Notes under the pieces: generated by a model
What the model saw: the letters and a program-made list of their open reading frames with translations, nothing else
Database searches by the model: none
Told to the model about the DNA's origin: nothing
Position numbers and translations under genes: made by a program
Shown: in pieces, positions 17,789-27,120 of the stretch
Layout of the letters: the number at the start of each line of letters is the position of its first letter
How positions within the stretch are numbered: the stretch's first letter is position 1
Assembly: GCF_002802985.1 (NCBI RefSeq)
Contig: NZ_NVPT01000005.1
Location: 1-62,388, forward strand
Source: Geodermatophilus chilensis
Lineage (GTDB): Bacteria; Actinomycetota; Actinomycetes; Mycobacteriales; Geodermatophilaceae
Length of the DNA stretch: 62,388 bases
Direction of reading: 5' to 3'

Positions 17789-17878
17789 CGCACGCTCCTC
17801 CCCGAAGCGGGTGGCCGGGACCGCCGTCCTCCCCGCCGGGCAGAGCGGGGAGGACAGCGGTCCCGGCGAGCGATCGGC

Positions 17879-19300
17879 TCAGAGAGCGCCCTTTTCCCAG
17901 GGCCCCCGGATCGCGAAACTGACGCCCGGGGTCTGGACGTTGACGAACATGACCTCGCCGTCCGGGCTGAAGCAGGCCCCGGCGAACTCGGCGTTGCTGG
18001 TGCTGTTCTTCGCGAGGTCGAAGATCTGGCCCCGCTCGTCGAGCCCACGCACGAACTGCTCGCCGCCGCCGTCCTCGCACAGCACCAGCCCGCCGCGGGG
18101 GCTGACGGTGATGTTGTCCGGCGCGTCGAGCAGAGCCCGGTCCGGGGACTCGAACAGCAGGATCAGCTGCCCGCCCGAGCGGCCACGCGGCCGGTACTCC
18201 CAGACCTGCCCCGCCTTGTGGTCACCACCGCTGGTGGCGTTGAAGAAGATGCTGCCGCCGTCGTACCAGCAGCCCTCGAGCCGGGCGAACGCGGCGGCAC
18301 CCTTGGCGGCCCCCTGCGCGAAGACCGACTCGGTGGTGATCGGCGTCGGGTCGGGGTCGTCGATGGTCACCCACTCGACCGGCATGGGGTTGCCCACCCG
18401 GTCGCTGACGCCGGTGAAGGTCTGAAAGCCGGGCTCTCCCTTCACGGCCAGCATCTGGAGCTGACCGCCGGCCGCCAGGTCCCGCGGGTCGTTCGGCAGG
18501 AACCGGTAGAAGCCCGAGGTCTCGCCGCTGTCCTCGGTCTCGTAGACGATGCCGGTCGCCGGGTCCACGGCGACCGCCTCGTGCACGAAGCGGCCCATGG
18601 CCCTGTAGGGGCCGCCGACCGGACCGCCGTCGGCCGGCACCTCGAAGACGTAGCCGTGGTCCTCGGTGAACCCGTTGTGGGTGCCGTTGACGGTCTCCTC
18701 GCAGCTGAGCCACGAGCCCCACGGGGTCGGGCCGCCGGCGCAGTTGACCGAGGTGCCGTTGAGGGAGATGAAGCTGTCGGTGAGCTCCAGGGAGCGGGTG
18801 TCGAACGTGAGGGTCGTGGTGCCGCCGGCGGCCATCGGATCGTAGGCCTCGTCCCGGTCGTCGATCAGCGCCCGGTCGTATGCACGGCTGGCGCCCTCCA
18901 CCGGGGAGTAGCCCTGCTCGTGGTTGCGCACCAGGCGCACGATGCCGTCGTTCGAGGTCGGGAACGCGGCCATGCCGTCGTGCCGCCCCGGCGTGGGGTA
19001 GCCGTCCGAGCCGGCGGTCGGCAGGCCGCGCGAGGCGGCGAAGGACGCCTCGTGGCCGAACGAGGCGTACTCGAATCCGGCCGGCAGCCAGAGCAGCACC
19101 TCGCCGGTGGTCCGGTCCCGCGTCGGCGCGATGGGTCCGTACCCGCCGTTGTCCGGCGCCTGCACCGCCTGGCCACGGCGGCCGGGCGCGGCCAGCGCGC
19201 CGTGGGCGGCCAGCGCCTGGGTCCCACCGGCCAGCACGGCACCGGCGGTCACCACGGCGCCGCGCTGCAGGAACGAGCGGCGGTCGAGAGAGTTGGTCAA
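17879..19300 (-). CDS. phoX: Tat-exported PhoX-family phosphatase (DUF839)
   Basis: 473 residues from TTG 19300, with AGGAG seven bases before it. Twin-arginine signal at the N-terminus (LDRRSFLQRG, then a hydrophobic AVVTAGAVLAGGTQALA and an AAP-type cleavage region), so export is folded and Tat-dependent. The mature part has the PhoX beta-propeller landmarks LVRNHEQGY, WGSWLSCEE(T) with the metal-binding glutamates, GRFVHEAVAVDP, VYETEDSG and DNITVSPRGGLVLCEDG. PhoX enzymes are calcium/iron phosphatases scavenging phosphate from organic esters. No Pho box was identified upstream. TatB is encoded immediately downstream. Confidence 0.88.
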   Translation of the reverse strand: MTNSLDRRSFLQRGAVVTAGAVLAGGTQALAAHGALAAPGRRGQAVQAPDNGGYGPIAPTRDRTTGEVLLWLPAGFEYASFGHEASFAASRGLPTAGSDGYPTPGRHDGMAAFPTSNDGIVRLVRNHEQGYSPVEGASRAYDRALIDDRDEAYDPMAAGGTTTLTFDTRSLELTDSFISLNGTSVNCAGGPTPWGSWLSCEETVNGTHNGFTEDHGYVFEVPADGGPVGGPYRAMGRFVHEAVAVDPATGIVYETEDSGETSGFYRFLPNDPRDLAAGGQLQMLAVKGEPGFQTFTGVSDRVGNPMPVEWVTIDDPDPTPITTESVFAQGAAKGAAAFARLEGCWYDGGSIFFNATSGGDHKAGQVWEYRPRGRSGGQLILLFESPDRALLDAPDNITVSPRGGLVLCEDGGGEQFVRGLDERGQIFDLAKNSTSNAEFAGACFSPDGEVMFVNVQTPGVSFAIRGPWEKGAL

Positions 19301-19516
19301 GGGAGTGCTCCTCGAGTGTCCTGGAACAGGGCGCCACGGACGCTAGGGAGGGCAGGCGGCCGGCCCGCGGCAGTCGGGCGAACGCCAGCGGAACGGTCGG
19401 CGCGGCACGGCAGGTGCGGGACGACGCCGAGTTCACCCGCCGTTCCGGGAACCACCACGTCGCCGCCGCGTCCGACACCTAGCGTCCCGGCCGACGTCCA
19501 CGACCCGGGGAGCACG

Positions 19517-20176
19517 ATGACCGTTCCACTCCTGTGCGCACCTGCCCGCTCCGGCGCCTCCGGTCCGACCGGCGAGCTGACCGCCGGCGGCGGGGATCAC
19601 TCCGGCCCGAGGGGGCGCGGCCCTCGCGTCCTCGTGGTCTTCGCCAGCCGCCACGGGGCGACGAGGGAGATCGCCGCGGAACTCGCCCGGCACCTGCCGT
19701 GCACCGGAGCCGGTCGGCGCTGCGGGCTGTCGACGGTCCTGGCGCCGGTGCAGCAGCAGCCCGATCCCGCCGGGTTCGACGCCCTCGTCGTGGGCAGCGC
19801 CGTCTACGACGGCCGGTGGCTGCCCTCGGCACGCCGGTACGTCGCAGCGGCCACTGAGGGATGGGGTTCCCGTCCCACCTGGCTGTTCTCCAGCGGCCTG
19901 GGCAGCGAGCTCGGTGCGGCGCCCACGCCGACCGACCTCGACGACGCTGTCGGCACCCGGCGCGGGGCGGACCTCGTCGTCCGCGGTCACCGCGCCTTCG
20001 CCGGGCGGCTGGAGCGTCGACTGCTCTCCGCCACGGAGTGCGCGTCCCTGGGCCGGCACCACCTCGCGGAGGGCGACTTCCGGGACTGGCGGGAGGTACG
20101 ACGGTGGTCGGCGGCGATCGCTGCCGAGGTGGCCCAGGCTCGTCGGTGGCGTGTCGGCGCCGGTTCCACCGCATGA
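19517..20176 (+). CDS. Flavodoxin-domain protein
   Basis: 219 residues from ATG 19517. After a variable 35-residue N-terminus comes a flavodoxin fold: VLVVFASRHGATREIAAELARHL is the phosphate-binding loop for FMN, followed by GFDALVVGSAVYDGRWLPSARRYV and WLFSSGLGSE. The arrangement is that of the HemG/menaquinone-dependent protoporphyrinogen oxidase-like flavodoxins of actinobacteria, though no haem genes are near. Divergent from phoX across a 216-bp region without other features. Confidence 0.75.
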   Translation: MTVPLLCAPARSGASGPTGELTAGGGDHSGPRGRGPRVLVVFASRHGATREIAAELARHLPCTGAGRRCGLSTVLAPVQQQPDPAGFDALVVGSAVYDGRWLPSARRYVAAATEGWGSRPTWLFSSGLGSELGAAPTPTDLDDAVGTRRGADLVVRGHRAFAGRLERRLLSATECASLGRHHLAEGDFRDWREVRRWSAAIAAEVAQARRWRVGAGSTA

Positions 20177-20189
20177 CCTGCTGCCGTGG

Positions 20190-21335
20190 TCAGGCCCCCC
20201 GCTCCTCGGCCAGCAGCCGGGCCATCGCGTCGCCGGCCTTGAGGCCGGAGCCGGTGAGCACGAGGACGACGGTGTCGCCGGCCGCCACGTGACCCTCCCG
20301 CGCGAACTGCTCGAGCGCGGGGACGACCTGACCGCAGGTGGGCTCGACGTACAGGCCGGTCCGGGCGAGGGCCAGGGTCGCGGCGCGCAGGTCCTCCTCG
20401 GGGACCGCGGTGGCCGACCCGCCGCTGTCCCGGATGGCCGCGAGGACCTCGCGGTCGCGCACCGGCCGGGCGATGGCGGTGCCCTCGGCGATCGTGGGCT
20501 CCCAGGTCCGCGGCTCGACGGCGTCGCGACCGGCGGTCAGCGCCTCGACCAGCGGGCTGCACCGGGCCGGCTGGGACACCAGGATCCGCGGCACCCGCGG
20601 GATCTCACCGGCCCGCTGCAGCTCGGCGAAGCCGATCGCGCAGCCGAGCACCAGGCTCCCCGCGCCGGCGGGCAGGACGACGGCGTCGGGTGCGGTGAAG
20701 CCCAGGTCCTCCCAGATCTCGTAGGCCATCAGCTTGGTGCCCTGCAGGAACAGTGGGTGCCAGTTGTGGCTGGCGTAGAAGCGCTCCCGCGACCGGCGGA
20801 CGGCCTCGTCGGCGGTGTCCTGCCGGCTGCCGGGGACGAGCTCGACCGTGGCGCCGTGCAGCCGGCTCTGCAGGACCTTCGCCGACGACGTCGACGCCGG
20901 GGCGAGGATGAGCGCGTCGATGCCGGCGGCTGCGCTGTAGGCGGCCACCGAGGAGCCGCCGTTGCCGCTGGAGTCCTCGAGCAGCGCGGTCACGCCCTGG
21001 GCGCGCAGGGCGCTGACCATCACCGAGACGCCGCGGTCCTTGAAGCTCGCGGTCGGGTTGACCGCCTCGACCTTGACCGCGACGTCCAGCCCGGCCAGGC
21101 GTCGCGGCAGCAGCGGTGTGCGGCCCTCGCCGAGCGTGACCGGCGGGACGTCGGGCAGCGGCAGGGCCGCCCGGTACCGCCACTGCGAGGAGACGGCCGG
21201 GTCGATCGCGTCCCGGGTGATGCCGGGCAGCGGCTCGACCATGAGCGGCGACCCGTCGTCGCCGCACCAGCGGGGCTCGTCCAGGGGGTAGCGCCGGCCG
21301 GCGCGGTCGACGACCCCGGGCGGGGTGGTGGGCAT
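20190..21335 (-). CDS. Threonine synthase-like PLP enzyme
   Basis: 381 residues from ATG 21335 with GGGAG upstream. Fold-type II PLP enzyme: PLP lysine K99 in NPTASFKDRG, EDSSGNGGSSVAAYSAAAG for phosphate and substrate binding, LPAGAGSLVLGC as the glycine loop, and VLVLTGSGLKAGD at the end. N-terminal zinc-ribbon cysteines of related threonine synthases are absent apart from one Cys. Predicted to convert O-phosphohomoserine to threonine, or to act as an amino-acid dehydratase or lyase of the same fold. No other threonine-pathway gene is adjacent. Its 3' end lies 14 bp from the convergent flavodoxin gene. Confidence 0.75.
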   Translation of the reverse strand: MPTTPPGVVDRAGRRYPLDEPRWCGDDGSPLMVEPLPGITRDAIDPAVSSQWRYRAALPLPDVPPVTLGEGRTPLLPRRLAGLDVAVKVEAVNPTASFKDRGVSVMVSALRAQGVTALLEDSSGNGGSSVAAYSAAAGIDALILAPASTSSAKVLQSRLHGATVELVPGSRQDTADEAVRRSRERFYASHNWHPLFLQGTKLMAYEIWEDLGFTAPDAVVLPAGAGSLVLGCAIGFAELQRAGEIPRVPRILVSQPARCSPLVEALTAGRDAVEPRTWEPTIAEGTAIARPVRDREVLAAIRDSGGSATAVPEEDLRAATLALARTGLYVEPTCGQVVPALEQFAREGHVAAGDTVVLVLTGSGLKAGDAMARLLAEERGA

Positions 21336-21469
21336 CGGGTCTCCCTGCGTCGTGCCGTCGGGACGGGTGGCCCGCTCGGGGCGGGACCCCAGCCTCGCGC
21401 ACGCCGCTGCGGGAGCGTGACCGCGCCCGGTCGGGGGTCCGGGACGGCGCCGGACCGGCTGACCTCGGC

Positions 21470-21697
21470 TCAGCCCATCACGGTTGCCCGGTACGGAGCG
21501 CCCGCCCTGTCGTAGGTGGTCCACTCCCCCACCTGGCGGCCCCGGTCGAAGTTGCCCGAGCGCAGCCGGGTGCCGTCGAGCCGGAACCACTCCCAGTACC
21601 CGTGCGGTCGACCGTCGACGACCGGACCGCGGGCGCGCAGCGAGCCGTCGCGGTGGCGCTCCTCGTGCAGGCCCTCGGTGAACCCGGTCTCCGGCAC
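21470..21697 (-). CDS. Small YwqK/MORN-type repeat protein
   Basis: 75 residues from GTG 21697, with GGGGAGG just upstream. Aromatic-glycine repeats (GPVVDGRPHGYWEWFRLDGT, RSGNFDRGRQVGEWTTYD) follow the MORN-like pattern of YwqK family proteins, often labelled as antitoxins though here no toxin partner is evident. Starts 17 bp after the sigma factor stop, so probably the same transcript. Confidence 0.65.
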   Translation of the reverse strand: MPETGFTEGLHEERHRDGSLRARGPVVDGRPHGYWEWFRLDGTRLRSGNFDRGRQVGEWTTYDRAGAPYRATVMG

Positions 21698-21714
21698 GGC
21701 ACCCTCCCCGCCCG

Positions 21715-22692
21715 TCAGGTCGGCGGCTCGACCGGCAGGCCGAGCCGGCGGAACAGGTCGTTGTCGAGGTCCAGGAAGCTGGAGATGTGCGCGACGCGGC
21801 CGGCGCGCACCTCCAGCACGTGCAGCGCCCACGGCTCGTACCCGCCGCCGGCGCGGGGGCGGTACTGGGCGAGGGCCGGCGCCCCGTTGGCGACGGTCGG
21901 CAGCACCCGGGAGCCGCGGCACCCCGCACCCGGCCCGAGCATCCAGGTACCGATGTCGGCCCGGCCGCGCAGCCACATGGCGAACGGCGGCATGTGCTGG
22001 GTGGCGTCCTCGTGCAGCAGCGTGACCAGACCCTCGACGTCGTAGCGCTCGAAGGCGTCGACGTAGCGCTCGAGCAGGGCCCGGTGGACGTCGTCCAGCG
22101 GCTCGGACTCGGCCTCACCCCCGACCGTGGCCATCGTGGCGCGGGCCCGCTGCAGCGCGCTGTTGACCGACGCGACGGTGGTGTCGAGCAGCTGGGCGAC
22201 CTCGTCGGCGCGCCAGCGGAGCACCTCGCGCAGCAGCAGCACGGCCCGCTGGCGGGGCGGCAGGTGCTGCAGCGCCGAGACGAAGGCCAGCCGGATCGAC
22301 TCCCGCTGCACGGCCTGCTCGGCAGGGTCGGCGTCCTCGGCGACGACCTGCCGGTCGAGCACCGGCTCCACCCACGCCGTCCCCGGCCGGCGGTCGGCCA
22401 GCGAGGCCTCGACCGGCTGCCACGGCGAGCCGGAGAGGTCCATGGGCAGCGCCCGCCGCTGCCGGCCGGAGAGCTGGTCGAGGCAGACGTTCGTGGCGAT
22501 CCGGTACAGCCAGGAGCGCAGCGCGGAGCGGCCCTCGAAGTCGGCCAGGCCACGCCAGGCACGGACCATCGTCTCCTGCACCGCGTCGTCGGCGTCGAAG
22601 GCCGACCCGAGCATGCGGTAGCAGTAGCCGGTGAGCTCGCGCCGGTGCTCGAGCAGCCGCGGGTCGAGTTCGTCGGTCAGCACGGTCGTCAC
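21715..22692 (-). CDS. ECF sigma factor with SnoaL-like C-terminal domain (SigG/TIGR02960 type)
   Basis: 325 residues, ATG 22692. Region 2 is [31 protein letters not shown] with [16 protein letters not shown]; region 4 is [42 protein letters not shown] 120-residue C-terminal extension ([32 protein letters not shown]...) is a SnoaL/NTF2-like domain that in these ECF groups replaces a separate anti-sigma factor and tunes activity. No anti-sigma gene is adjacent. The downstream YwqK-like gene is likely co-transcribed. Confidence 0.9.
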   Translation of the reverse strand: MTTVLTDELDPRLLEHRRELTGYCYRMLGSAFDADDAVQETMVRAWRGLADFEGRSALRSWLYRIATNVCLDQLSGRQRRALPMDLSGSPWQPVEASLADRRPGTAWVEPVLDRQVVAEDADPAEQAVQRESIRLAFVSALQHLPPRQRAVLLLREVLRWRADEVAQLLDTTVASVNSALQRARATMATVGGEAESEPLDDVHRALLERYVDAFERYDVEGLVTLLHEDATQHMPPFAMWLRGRADIGTWMLGPGAGCRGSRVLPTVANGAPALAQYRPRAGGGYEPWALHVLEVRAGRVAHISSFLDLDNDLFRRLGLPVEPPT

Positions 22693-22758
22693 GGGTCCTC
22701 CTCGGGCGTGGGCCGCGACAGCTCACCACAGGACACCGACGGAACGGGTGATCCCGGG

Positions 22759-24399
22759 TTACTGGTAGCTGACCAGGTCCGGACGCGGCTCGACGGCGAC
22801 CGTCTCCTCCGGGGTGAGCATCGGGGTGTCCTCGTCGTAGAAGTTCTTCCAGCCCCAGGCGACCTCGTCCGGCTCGGTCTGCCGCAGCGTCCGCCAGGTC
22901 GCCTGCTTGTCCCCCTGACCGCCCTGGCCGTCGGCGTGCACCATCAGCGCCAGCTCGTCGCGGGAGGTGTCCAGCCGGTCGCGGTCGGGGATCATGTCGA
23001 CCCGGAACTGGTGCAGCAGGAGCAGCTTCTGCGGCAGGTCGGCCGCCCGCGTCAGGTCGGCCAGCCAGGTGACGACCGCGTTGACCTCGTCGATCGACAC
23101 CGACCCGATCTGGGTCAGGTGCACCTCGCCCGGGCCCAGCCGCCACTCCGGGTCCAGGGCCAGCCCGACGTGCGGCAGCTCCAGCAGCGAGCGGTACTGC
23201 TCAGCCTGGGTGACGAAGTCGGTGCGCCCGGGCTGCAGGTCGATGACCACGTACATCCCCGCTTCGCCGGCCGCCTCGACCCAGGGCCGCAGCTCCTCGA
23301 CCGGCAGCTCGGTGGAGTAGTTGCCGTCCGGCCCGGCCACCGCGGAGGCGACGGTGGCGATCACCTCGAAGGTGGGGACGACGGTGGCGTCCTGCACCAG
23401 CGGCTCGTAGTCGGCGGCGTGGGCCCGCGCCCGCTCGATGGACGCCGGCAGGTCCTGCTCCCCCAGCACCCCGAGCGCCCCGGTGCCCGGGCTGCCGTAC
23501 AGCGCGACGAGGAAGTGCTGCGGGAACAGCAGCTGGCCACCGCCGGGCAGCTGCGCCCCCGTCGCCGCGGCCTCGAGCTTCCAGTCCAGCCCCTCCTCGG
23601 CGCCGAAGCCGGCACCCAGCGCCACGACGGTCCCCGGCTGCTGCTCGCCCAGCAGCTCGACCAGCTCGGCCGAGCCGCGCGGGTCGGTGCCGCCGCCGGT
23701 CAGCTGTACCCGTGCACCGGCGGCCCGGGCGGTGGCCACGCCGGCCAGCGCCTCCGGCGCGCCGGTGGTGACGACGACGGTGTCCTCGAGCGGCTCGGCG
23801 CGCTCGACGGCGGGCAGCTCACCGTTCCCGGCCTCGCCGCCGGCCGGCTCGGCACCAGTGGGCTGGAGCGCGGCCGGCCGCTCGGGGTCGAGCTCCGCGA
23901 CCGCGGCCGCGGCACCGTCGGCGTCGACCTCCCGGGCCTCGCCCAGCTCCAGCCCGGTGACCTCGGCGACGGCGTCCGGGGCGGCGGGGACGGCGACCAC
24001 CTCGGGCCCGCCCTCGCCGCGGCCCTCGGCCGCCCCGACGGCGAGCACCGTCGTCGTCCCCAGGCGCTCGAGCTCGCTGCTCAGCGCGTCGGCCGGGCCA
24101 CCGCCGGCCGGCTCGAGCAGCAGCGGGACGCCGAGACCGGTGGCGGCCGAGGCGCCCAGCAGCGTGCCGGCCGCGTCGCCGTCACGCGCCACGACGACGA
24201 CGTCCGCGCTGTCGAACAGCGCCCGGCTGGCGGAGGCGGCCGAGGCGACGGGGTCCTCGTCGGCCACGAGGGTGAGGCGTGCGTCGGGCGCGGAGGTCGC
24301 CACGCCGGCGGCCTGCTCGGCGTCGTCGCCCGAGGCCGCTCCGCAGCCACTGACCAGCAACGCCGCGGTCACGGCGATCGGCACCGTCGGAGAGCGCAC
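22759..24399 (-). CDS. Lipoprotein with cell-wall-binding-like N-terminal part
   Basis: 546 residues from GTG 24399 (GGAGGG upstream). A lipobox LLVSGCG ends a short signal, predicting lipidation of the Cys at about residue 19 and surface anchoring. The first half has alternating hydrophobic strands and Gly (DSADVVVVARDGDAAGTLLGASAATGLGVPLLLEP, TTTVLAVG) like cell-wall-binding repeat 2 modules. The second half resembles a TIM-barrel-type domain (GMYVVIDLQPGRTDF, HVGLALDPEWRLGPGEV, KLLLLHQF). Catalytic function is not established; conserved acids in the barrel half suggest a hydrolase-like fold. Alone on its strand. Confidence 0.7.
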   Translation of the reverse strand: MRSPTVPIAVTAALLVSGCGAASGDDAEQAAGVATSAPDARLTLVADEDPVASAASASRALFDSADVVVVARDGDAAGTLLGASAATGLGVPLLLEPAGGGPADALSSELERLGTTTVLAVGAAEGRGEGGPEVVAVPAAPDAVAEVTGLELGEAREVDADGAAAAVAELDPERPAALQPTGAEPAGGEAGNGELPAVERAEPLEDTVVVTTGAPEALAGVATARAAGARVQLTGGGTDPRGSAELVELLGEQQPGTVVALGAGFGAEEGLDWKLEAAATGAQLPGGGQLLFPQHFLVALYGSPGTGALGVLGEQDLPASIERARAHAADYEPLVQDATVVPTFEVIATVASAVAGPDGNYSTELPVEELRPWVEAAGEAGMYVVIDLQPGRTDFVTQAEQYRSLLELPHVGLALDPEWRLGPGEVHLTQIGSVSIDEVNAVVTWLADLTRAADLPQKLLLLHQFRVDMIPDRDRLDTSRDELALMVHADGQGGQGDKQATWRTLRQTEPDEVAWGWKNFYDEDTPMLTPEETVAVEPRPDLVSYQ

Positions 24400-24605
24400 G
24401 GCTCCCTCCCCCCGGCCGGGCGCACGGTCGTGCGGGGGCACGACGGCGGTGGCCGCGCCCGGCTCCCGGCGACCCTAACCACGCGACGGCTCCGGACAGC
24501 GGGCCACCCACCCAGGCCGCGAGCTGCCGCGATGGACGTCGTCGTCCGCCACGGCGGTCCGCTGACGGGTCGCACGAGGTCGGCGGTCCCCGGTAGACAG
24601 CTCCG

Positions 24606-25847
24606 GTGACCGACTTCGCCGACCGGCTGCGCCCCGCCACCGCCGAGGACTGGCCGACGTTCAGCCGGGCCCTGTTCACGGCGTTCGCCGAGGAGCCGCC
24701 CGCGTCCTTCGTCGACGCCGTCCCCGCGCACGCCGAGCTGGACCGCTCGCTCGGGCTGTGGGACGGCGACCGGGTGGTGGCGACCTCCGGCGTCTACAGC
24801 CGGGAGCTCACGGTGCCCGGCGGCGTCGTCCCGTGTGCCGGTGTGACGTGGGTGAGCGTCGCGCCCAGCCACCGCCGGCAGGGCGTGCTGACGGCGCTCA
24901 TGCGCCGGCAGCTCACCGAGCTGCACGAGCAGGGGCGCGAGCCGGTCGCGGCGCTGTGGGCCTCGGAGTCCTCGATCTACGGCCGGTTCGGGTACGCGCC
25001 GGCGACCTGGCGCGGCAACCTCTCCGGGGACGTCGCCCGGCTGGCGCTGCGGCCGAACGTCGACCTGGGTGAGGGGCGGGTCGAGCAGGTCGGCGTCGAC
25101 GAGTTCCGCGCGGCCGCCGTGGGCCTGCACGACCGGGTGCGCCGGTCCGTCCCCGGCAACCTCGCCCGCGACGCCCGCTGGTGGGACCGCGGCCTGGACG
25201 ACGACCCCGCCCAGCGTCACGGGGCCTCCGAGCGGCGCTTCCTCCGGCACGTCGAGCCCGACGGCTCGGTGACCGGTTACGCCGCCTACCGCGTCCGGTC
25301 GGCGTGGACCGACGACGGCCAGCCCGACGGCACCGTCGTCGTCGAGGAGGTGCGCGCCCTGACGACGCCGGCGTACGCGGTGCTGTGGCGGTTCCTGCTG
25401 TCGCTGGACCTCGTCCGCACCGTGCGGGCGCCCACCGCCTCGCCGGACGACCCGCTGCGGCACCTGCTGGCCGAGCCCCGGGCGCTGCGCTCGCAGCCGT
25501 ACGACGCGCTGTGGGTGCGGCTGGTCGACGTCGGCCGCGCTCTCGCGGCCCGCCGCTACCCGGCCCGGGTCAACCTGGTGCTCGAGGTGCGCGACCGGTT
25601 CTGTCCCTGGAACGACGGCCGCTGGGCCCTCGTCGGGCACCCCGCCGGCGCCTTCTGCTCCCAGACCGACGCCGACCCCGACCTGGTGCTCGACGTCGAG
25701 GCGCTCGGCGCGACCTACCTCGGCGGGGTGTCGCTGGCGACGCTGCAGGCGGCCGGCCGGGTCACCGAGGTCAGCCCGGGTGCGGTCACCCAGGCCGGGA
25801 CGGCATTCCGCTGGCCGGTCACCCCGTGGTGCCCGGACGAGTTCTAG
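24606..25847 (+). CDS. Eis-type GNAT N-acetyltransferase
   Basis: 413 residues from GTG 24606. The N-terminal GNAT domain has the acetyl-CoA loop VSVAPSHRRQGVLTALMRRQL and SIYGRFGYAPAT. The middle is a second, degenerate GNAT domain and the C-terminal part a sterol-carrier-like domain, giving the three-domain Eis layout. The extreme C-terminus CPDEF leaves a terminal Phe carboxylate, which in Eis proteins acts as the general base. Eis enzymes acetylate lysine amines and multiple amines of aminoglycosides; the physiological substrate here is unknown. Overlaps rpiB tail to tail by 4 bp. Confidence 0.88.
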   Translation: MTDFADRLRPATAEDWPTFSRALFTAFAEEPPASFVDAVPAHAELDRSLGLWDGDRVVATSGVYSRELTVPGGVVPCAGVTWVSVAPSHRRQGVLTALMRRQLTELHEQGREPVAALWASESSIYGRFGYAPATWRGNLSGDVARLALRPNVDLGEGRVEQVGVDEFRAAAVGLHDRVRRSVPGNLARDARWWDRGLDDDPAQRHGASERRFLRHVEPDGSVTGYAAYRVRSAWTDDGQPDGTVVVEEVRALTTPAYAVLWRFLLSLDLVRTVRAPTASPDDPLRHLLAEPRALRSQPYDALWVRLVDVGRALAARRYPARVNLVLEVRDRFCPWNDGRWALVGHPAGAFCSQTDADPDLVLDVEALGATYLGGVSLATLQAAGRVTEVSPGAVTQAGTAFRWPVTPWCPDEF

Positions 25848-26335
25848 ACCGGGTCCTCGCGGGTGGGGAGCCCGCCGGCGGGACGGTGCCGGTCGCGCTC
25901 GTAGTCGGTGATCAGCCCGATCCGGCGCGCGTGCCGCTCGTCGCCGCTGAAGGGCGTGGCGAGGAAGGTCAGCACCAGCTCGGTGGCCTCCTCGACGCTG
26001 TGCTGGCGGGCGCCGATCGAGACGACGTTGGCGTCGTTGTGCTGGCGGGCGAGCTCGGCGGTCGCGCGGTTCCACACCAGCGCGGCGCGCACGCCGGGCA
26101 CCTTGTTGGCCGCGATCTGCTCGCCGTTGCCCGAGCCGCCGATGACCACGCCGAGGCTGCCGGGCTCGACCACCGTCCGCTCGCCGACCTCGAAGCAGAA
26201 CGGCGGGTAGTCGTCCTCGGCGTCGTACTCGAACGCCCCGCAGTCGACCGGCTCGTGGCCGGCGTCGGCCAGCGCCTGCTTGAGGTGCTCCTTGAACTCC
26301 AGGCCGGCGTGGTCGGTCCCGACGAAGACGCGCAT
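25844..26335 (-). CDS. rpiB: Ribose-5-phosphate isomerase B
   Basis: 163 residues. LacA/RpiB fold with MRVFVGTDHAGLEFKEHL (substrate phosphate and ring-opening Asp/His), the catalytic loop GVVIGGSGNGEQIAANK (Ser replaces the Cys of the E. coli enzyme, as in mycobacteria), HNDANVVSIGARQHS and HARRIGLITDYE. Interconverts ribose 5-phosphate and ribulose 5-phosphate in the pentose phosphate pathway. Matches the position of Rv2465c beside the mycoredoxin-2-like gene and pepN. Confidence 0.95.
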   Translation of the reverse strand: MRVFVGTDHAGLEFKEHLKQALADAGHEPVDCGAFEYDAEDDYPPFCFEVGERTVVEPGSLGVVIGGSGNGEQIAANKVPGVRAALVWNRATAELARQHNDANVVSIGARQHSVEEATELVLTFLATPFSGDERHARRIGLITDYERDRHRPAGGLPTREDPV

Positions 26336-26361
26336 GGCGGCGAGTCTGTCAGGCTGCCCGG

Positions 26362-27039
26362 GTGGCGGTGCTGGGCGTCGACGGCTGGCGCGGTCGGTGG
26401 GTCGGCGCCCTGCTGGACGGGCGCGCGGTCCGCCTGCTCGACCTGGCCGACGCCACCGCCGTCCTCGCCGTCCCGGACGTCGAGGTGGTCGGCATCGACA
26501 TGCCGATCGGGCTGTCCGACACCGGGGTGCGGGCCTGCGACGTCCTGGCCCGGAAGCTGCTCAGCCCGTTCGGCGCCGCGAGCTCGGTCTTCCCCACCCC
26601 GGTCCGGGCGGTGCTGGCCACCGACGACTACGCCGAGGCCCGGGCGCTGTCGCGGGCGGCGACCGACCCCCCGCGTGCGCCGTCCGCGCAGTCGTTCCAG
26701 CTGGTGAAGGCGATCCGGTCGCTGGACGACGCCCTCGGCGACCCACCGGCCGGCCACGTGGTGGAGGTGCACCCCGAGCTGGCCTTCCGGGTCCTCGACC
26801 CCGAACTCGGGGACGCCAAGGTCACCGCGCGCGGGATGGCGCGGCGACTGGCCGCCCTCCGCACGGTCATGGACGTGGACGCGGCCCTGCTGGACGCCCC
26901 GCCCCGGGTGCCCGCCGTCGACGCGCTGGACGCCTGCGCCGCCGCGTGGTCGGCCCGGCGGTTCGCCGACGACGTCGCGGAGTGCGTCGGGGATAGCGGG
27001 ACCGACGCCCGCGGCCGGCCGATGCGGATCTGCTGGTGA
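26362..27039 (+). CDS. DUF429 domain protein
   Basis: 225 residues from GTG 26362. DUF429 signature: N-terminal GVDGWRGRWVGALLDG, GIDMPIGLSDTG, RACDVLARKLL, SSVFPTPVRAVL and VVEVHPELAFRVL. These have RNase H-like-fold acidic positions (D in GVDGW, D in GIDMP, E in EVHPE), suggesting a nuclease-like fold, but no activity is established. Divergent from rpiB with a 26-bp gap. Confidence 0.85.
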   Translation: MAVLGVDGWRGRWVGALLDGRAVRLLDLADATAVLAVPDVEVVGIDMPIGLSDTGVRACDVLARKLLSPFGAASSVFPTPVRAVLATDDYAEARALSRAATDPPRAPSAQSFQLVKAIRSLDDALGDPPAGHVVEVHPELAFRVLDPELGDAKVTARGMARRLAALRTVMDVDAALLDAPPRVPAVDALDACAAAWSARRFADDVAECVGDSGTDARGRPMRICW

Positions 27040-27076
27040 GGCGCCCTCCCGGACACCGCCCCGACCCTCGACCGGC

Positions 27077-27114
27077 CCCTCGGCGGCCGTTTCCGCGGAA
27101 ATGGCCGCCGAGGG
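27077..27114. terminator. Bidirectional terminator-like palindrome (TTTCCGCGGAAA core)
   Basis: CCCTCGGCGGCC (27077-27088) pairs with GGCCGCCGAGGG (27103-27114); the 14-base centre is itself the palindrome around TTCCGCGGAA. It lies between the convergent DUF429 and mycoredoxin-like genes. The same core recurs in the palindrome at 34280-34327. Confidence 0.8.
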
Positions 27115-27120
27115 AGGGGG

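Noticed and set aside
19301..19516. Pho box upstream of phoX
   Set aside because: No repeated GTTCACC-like units are visible in the divergent region.
20190..22562. Apparent 790-residue fusion ending in threonine synthase
   Set aside because: The upstream part is the sigma-factor gene read in the wrong frame; a good RBS and ATG at 21335 start the synthase.
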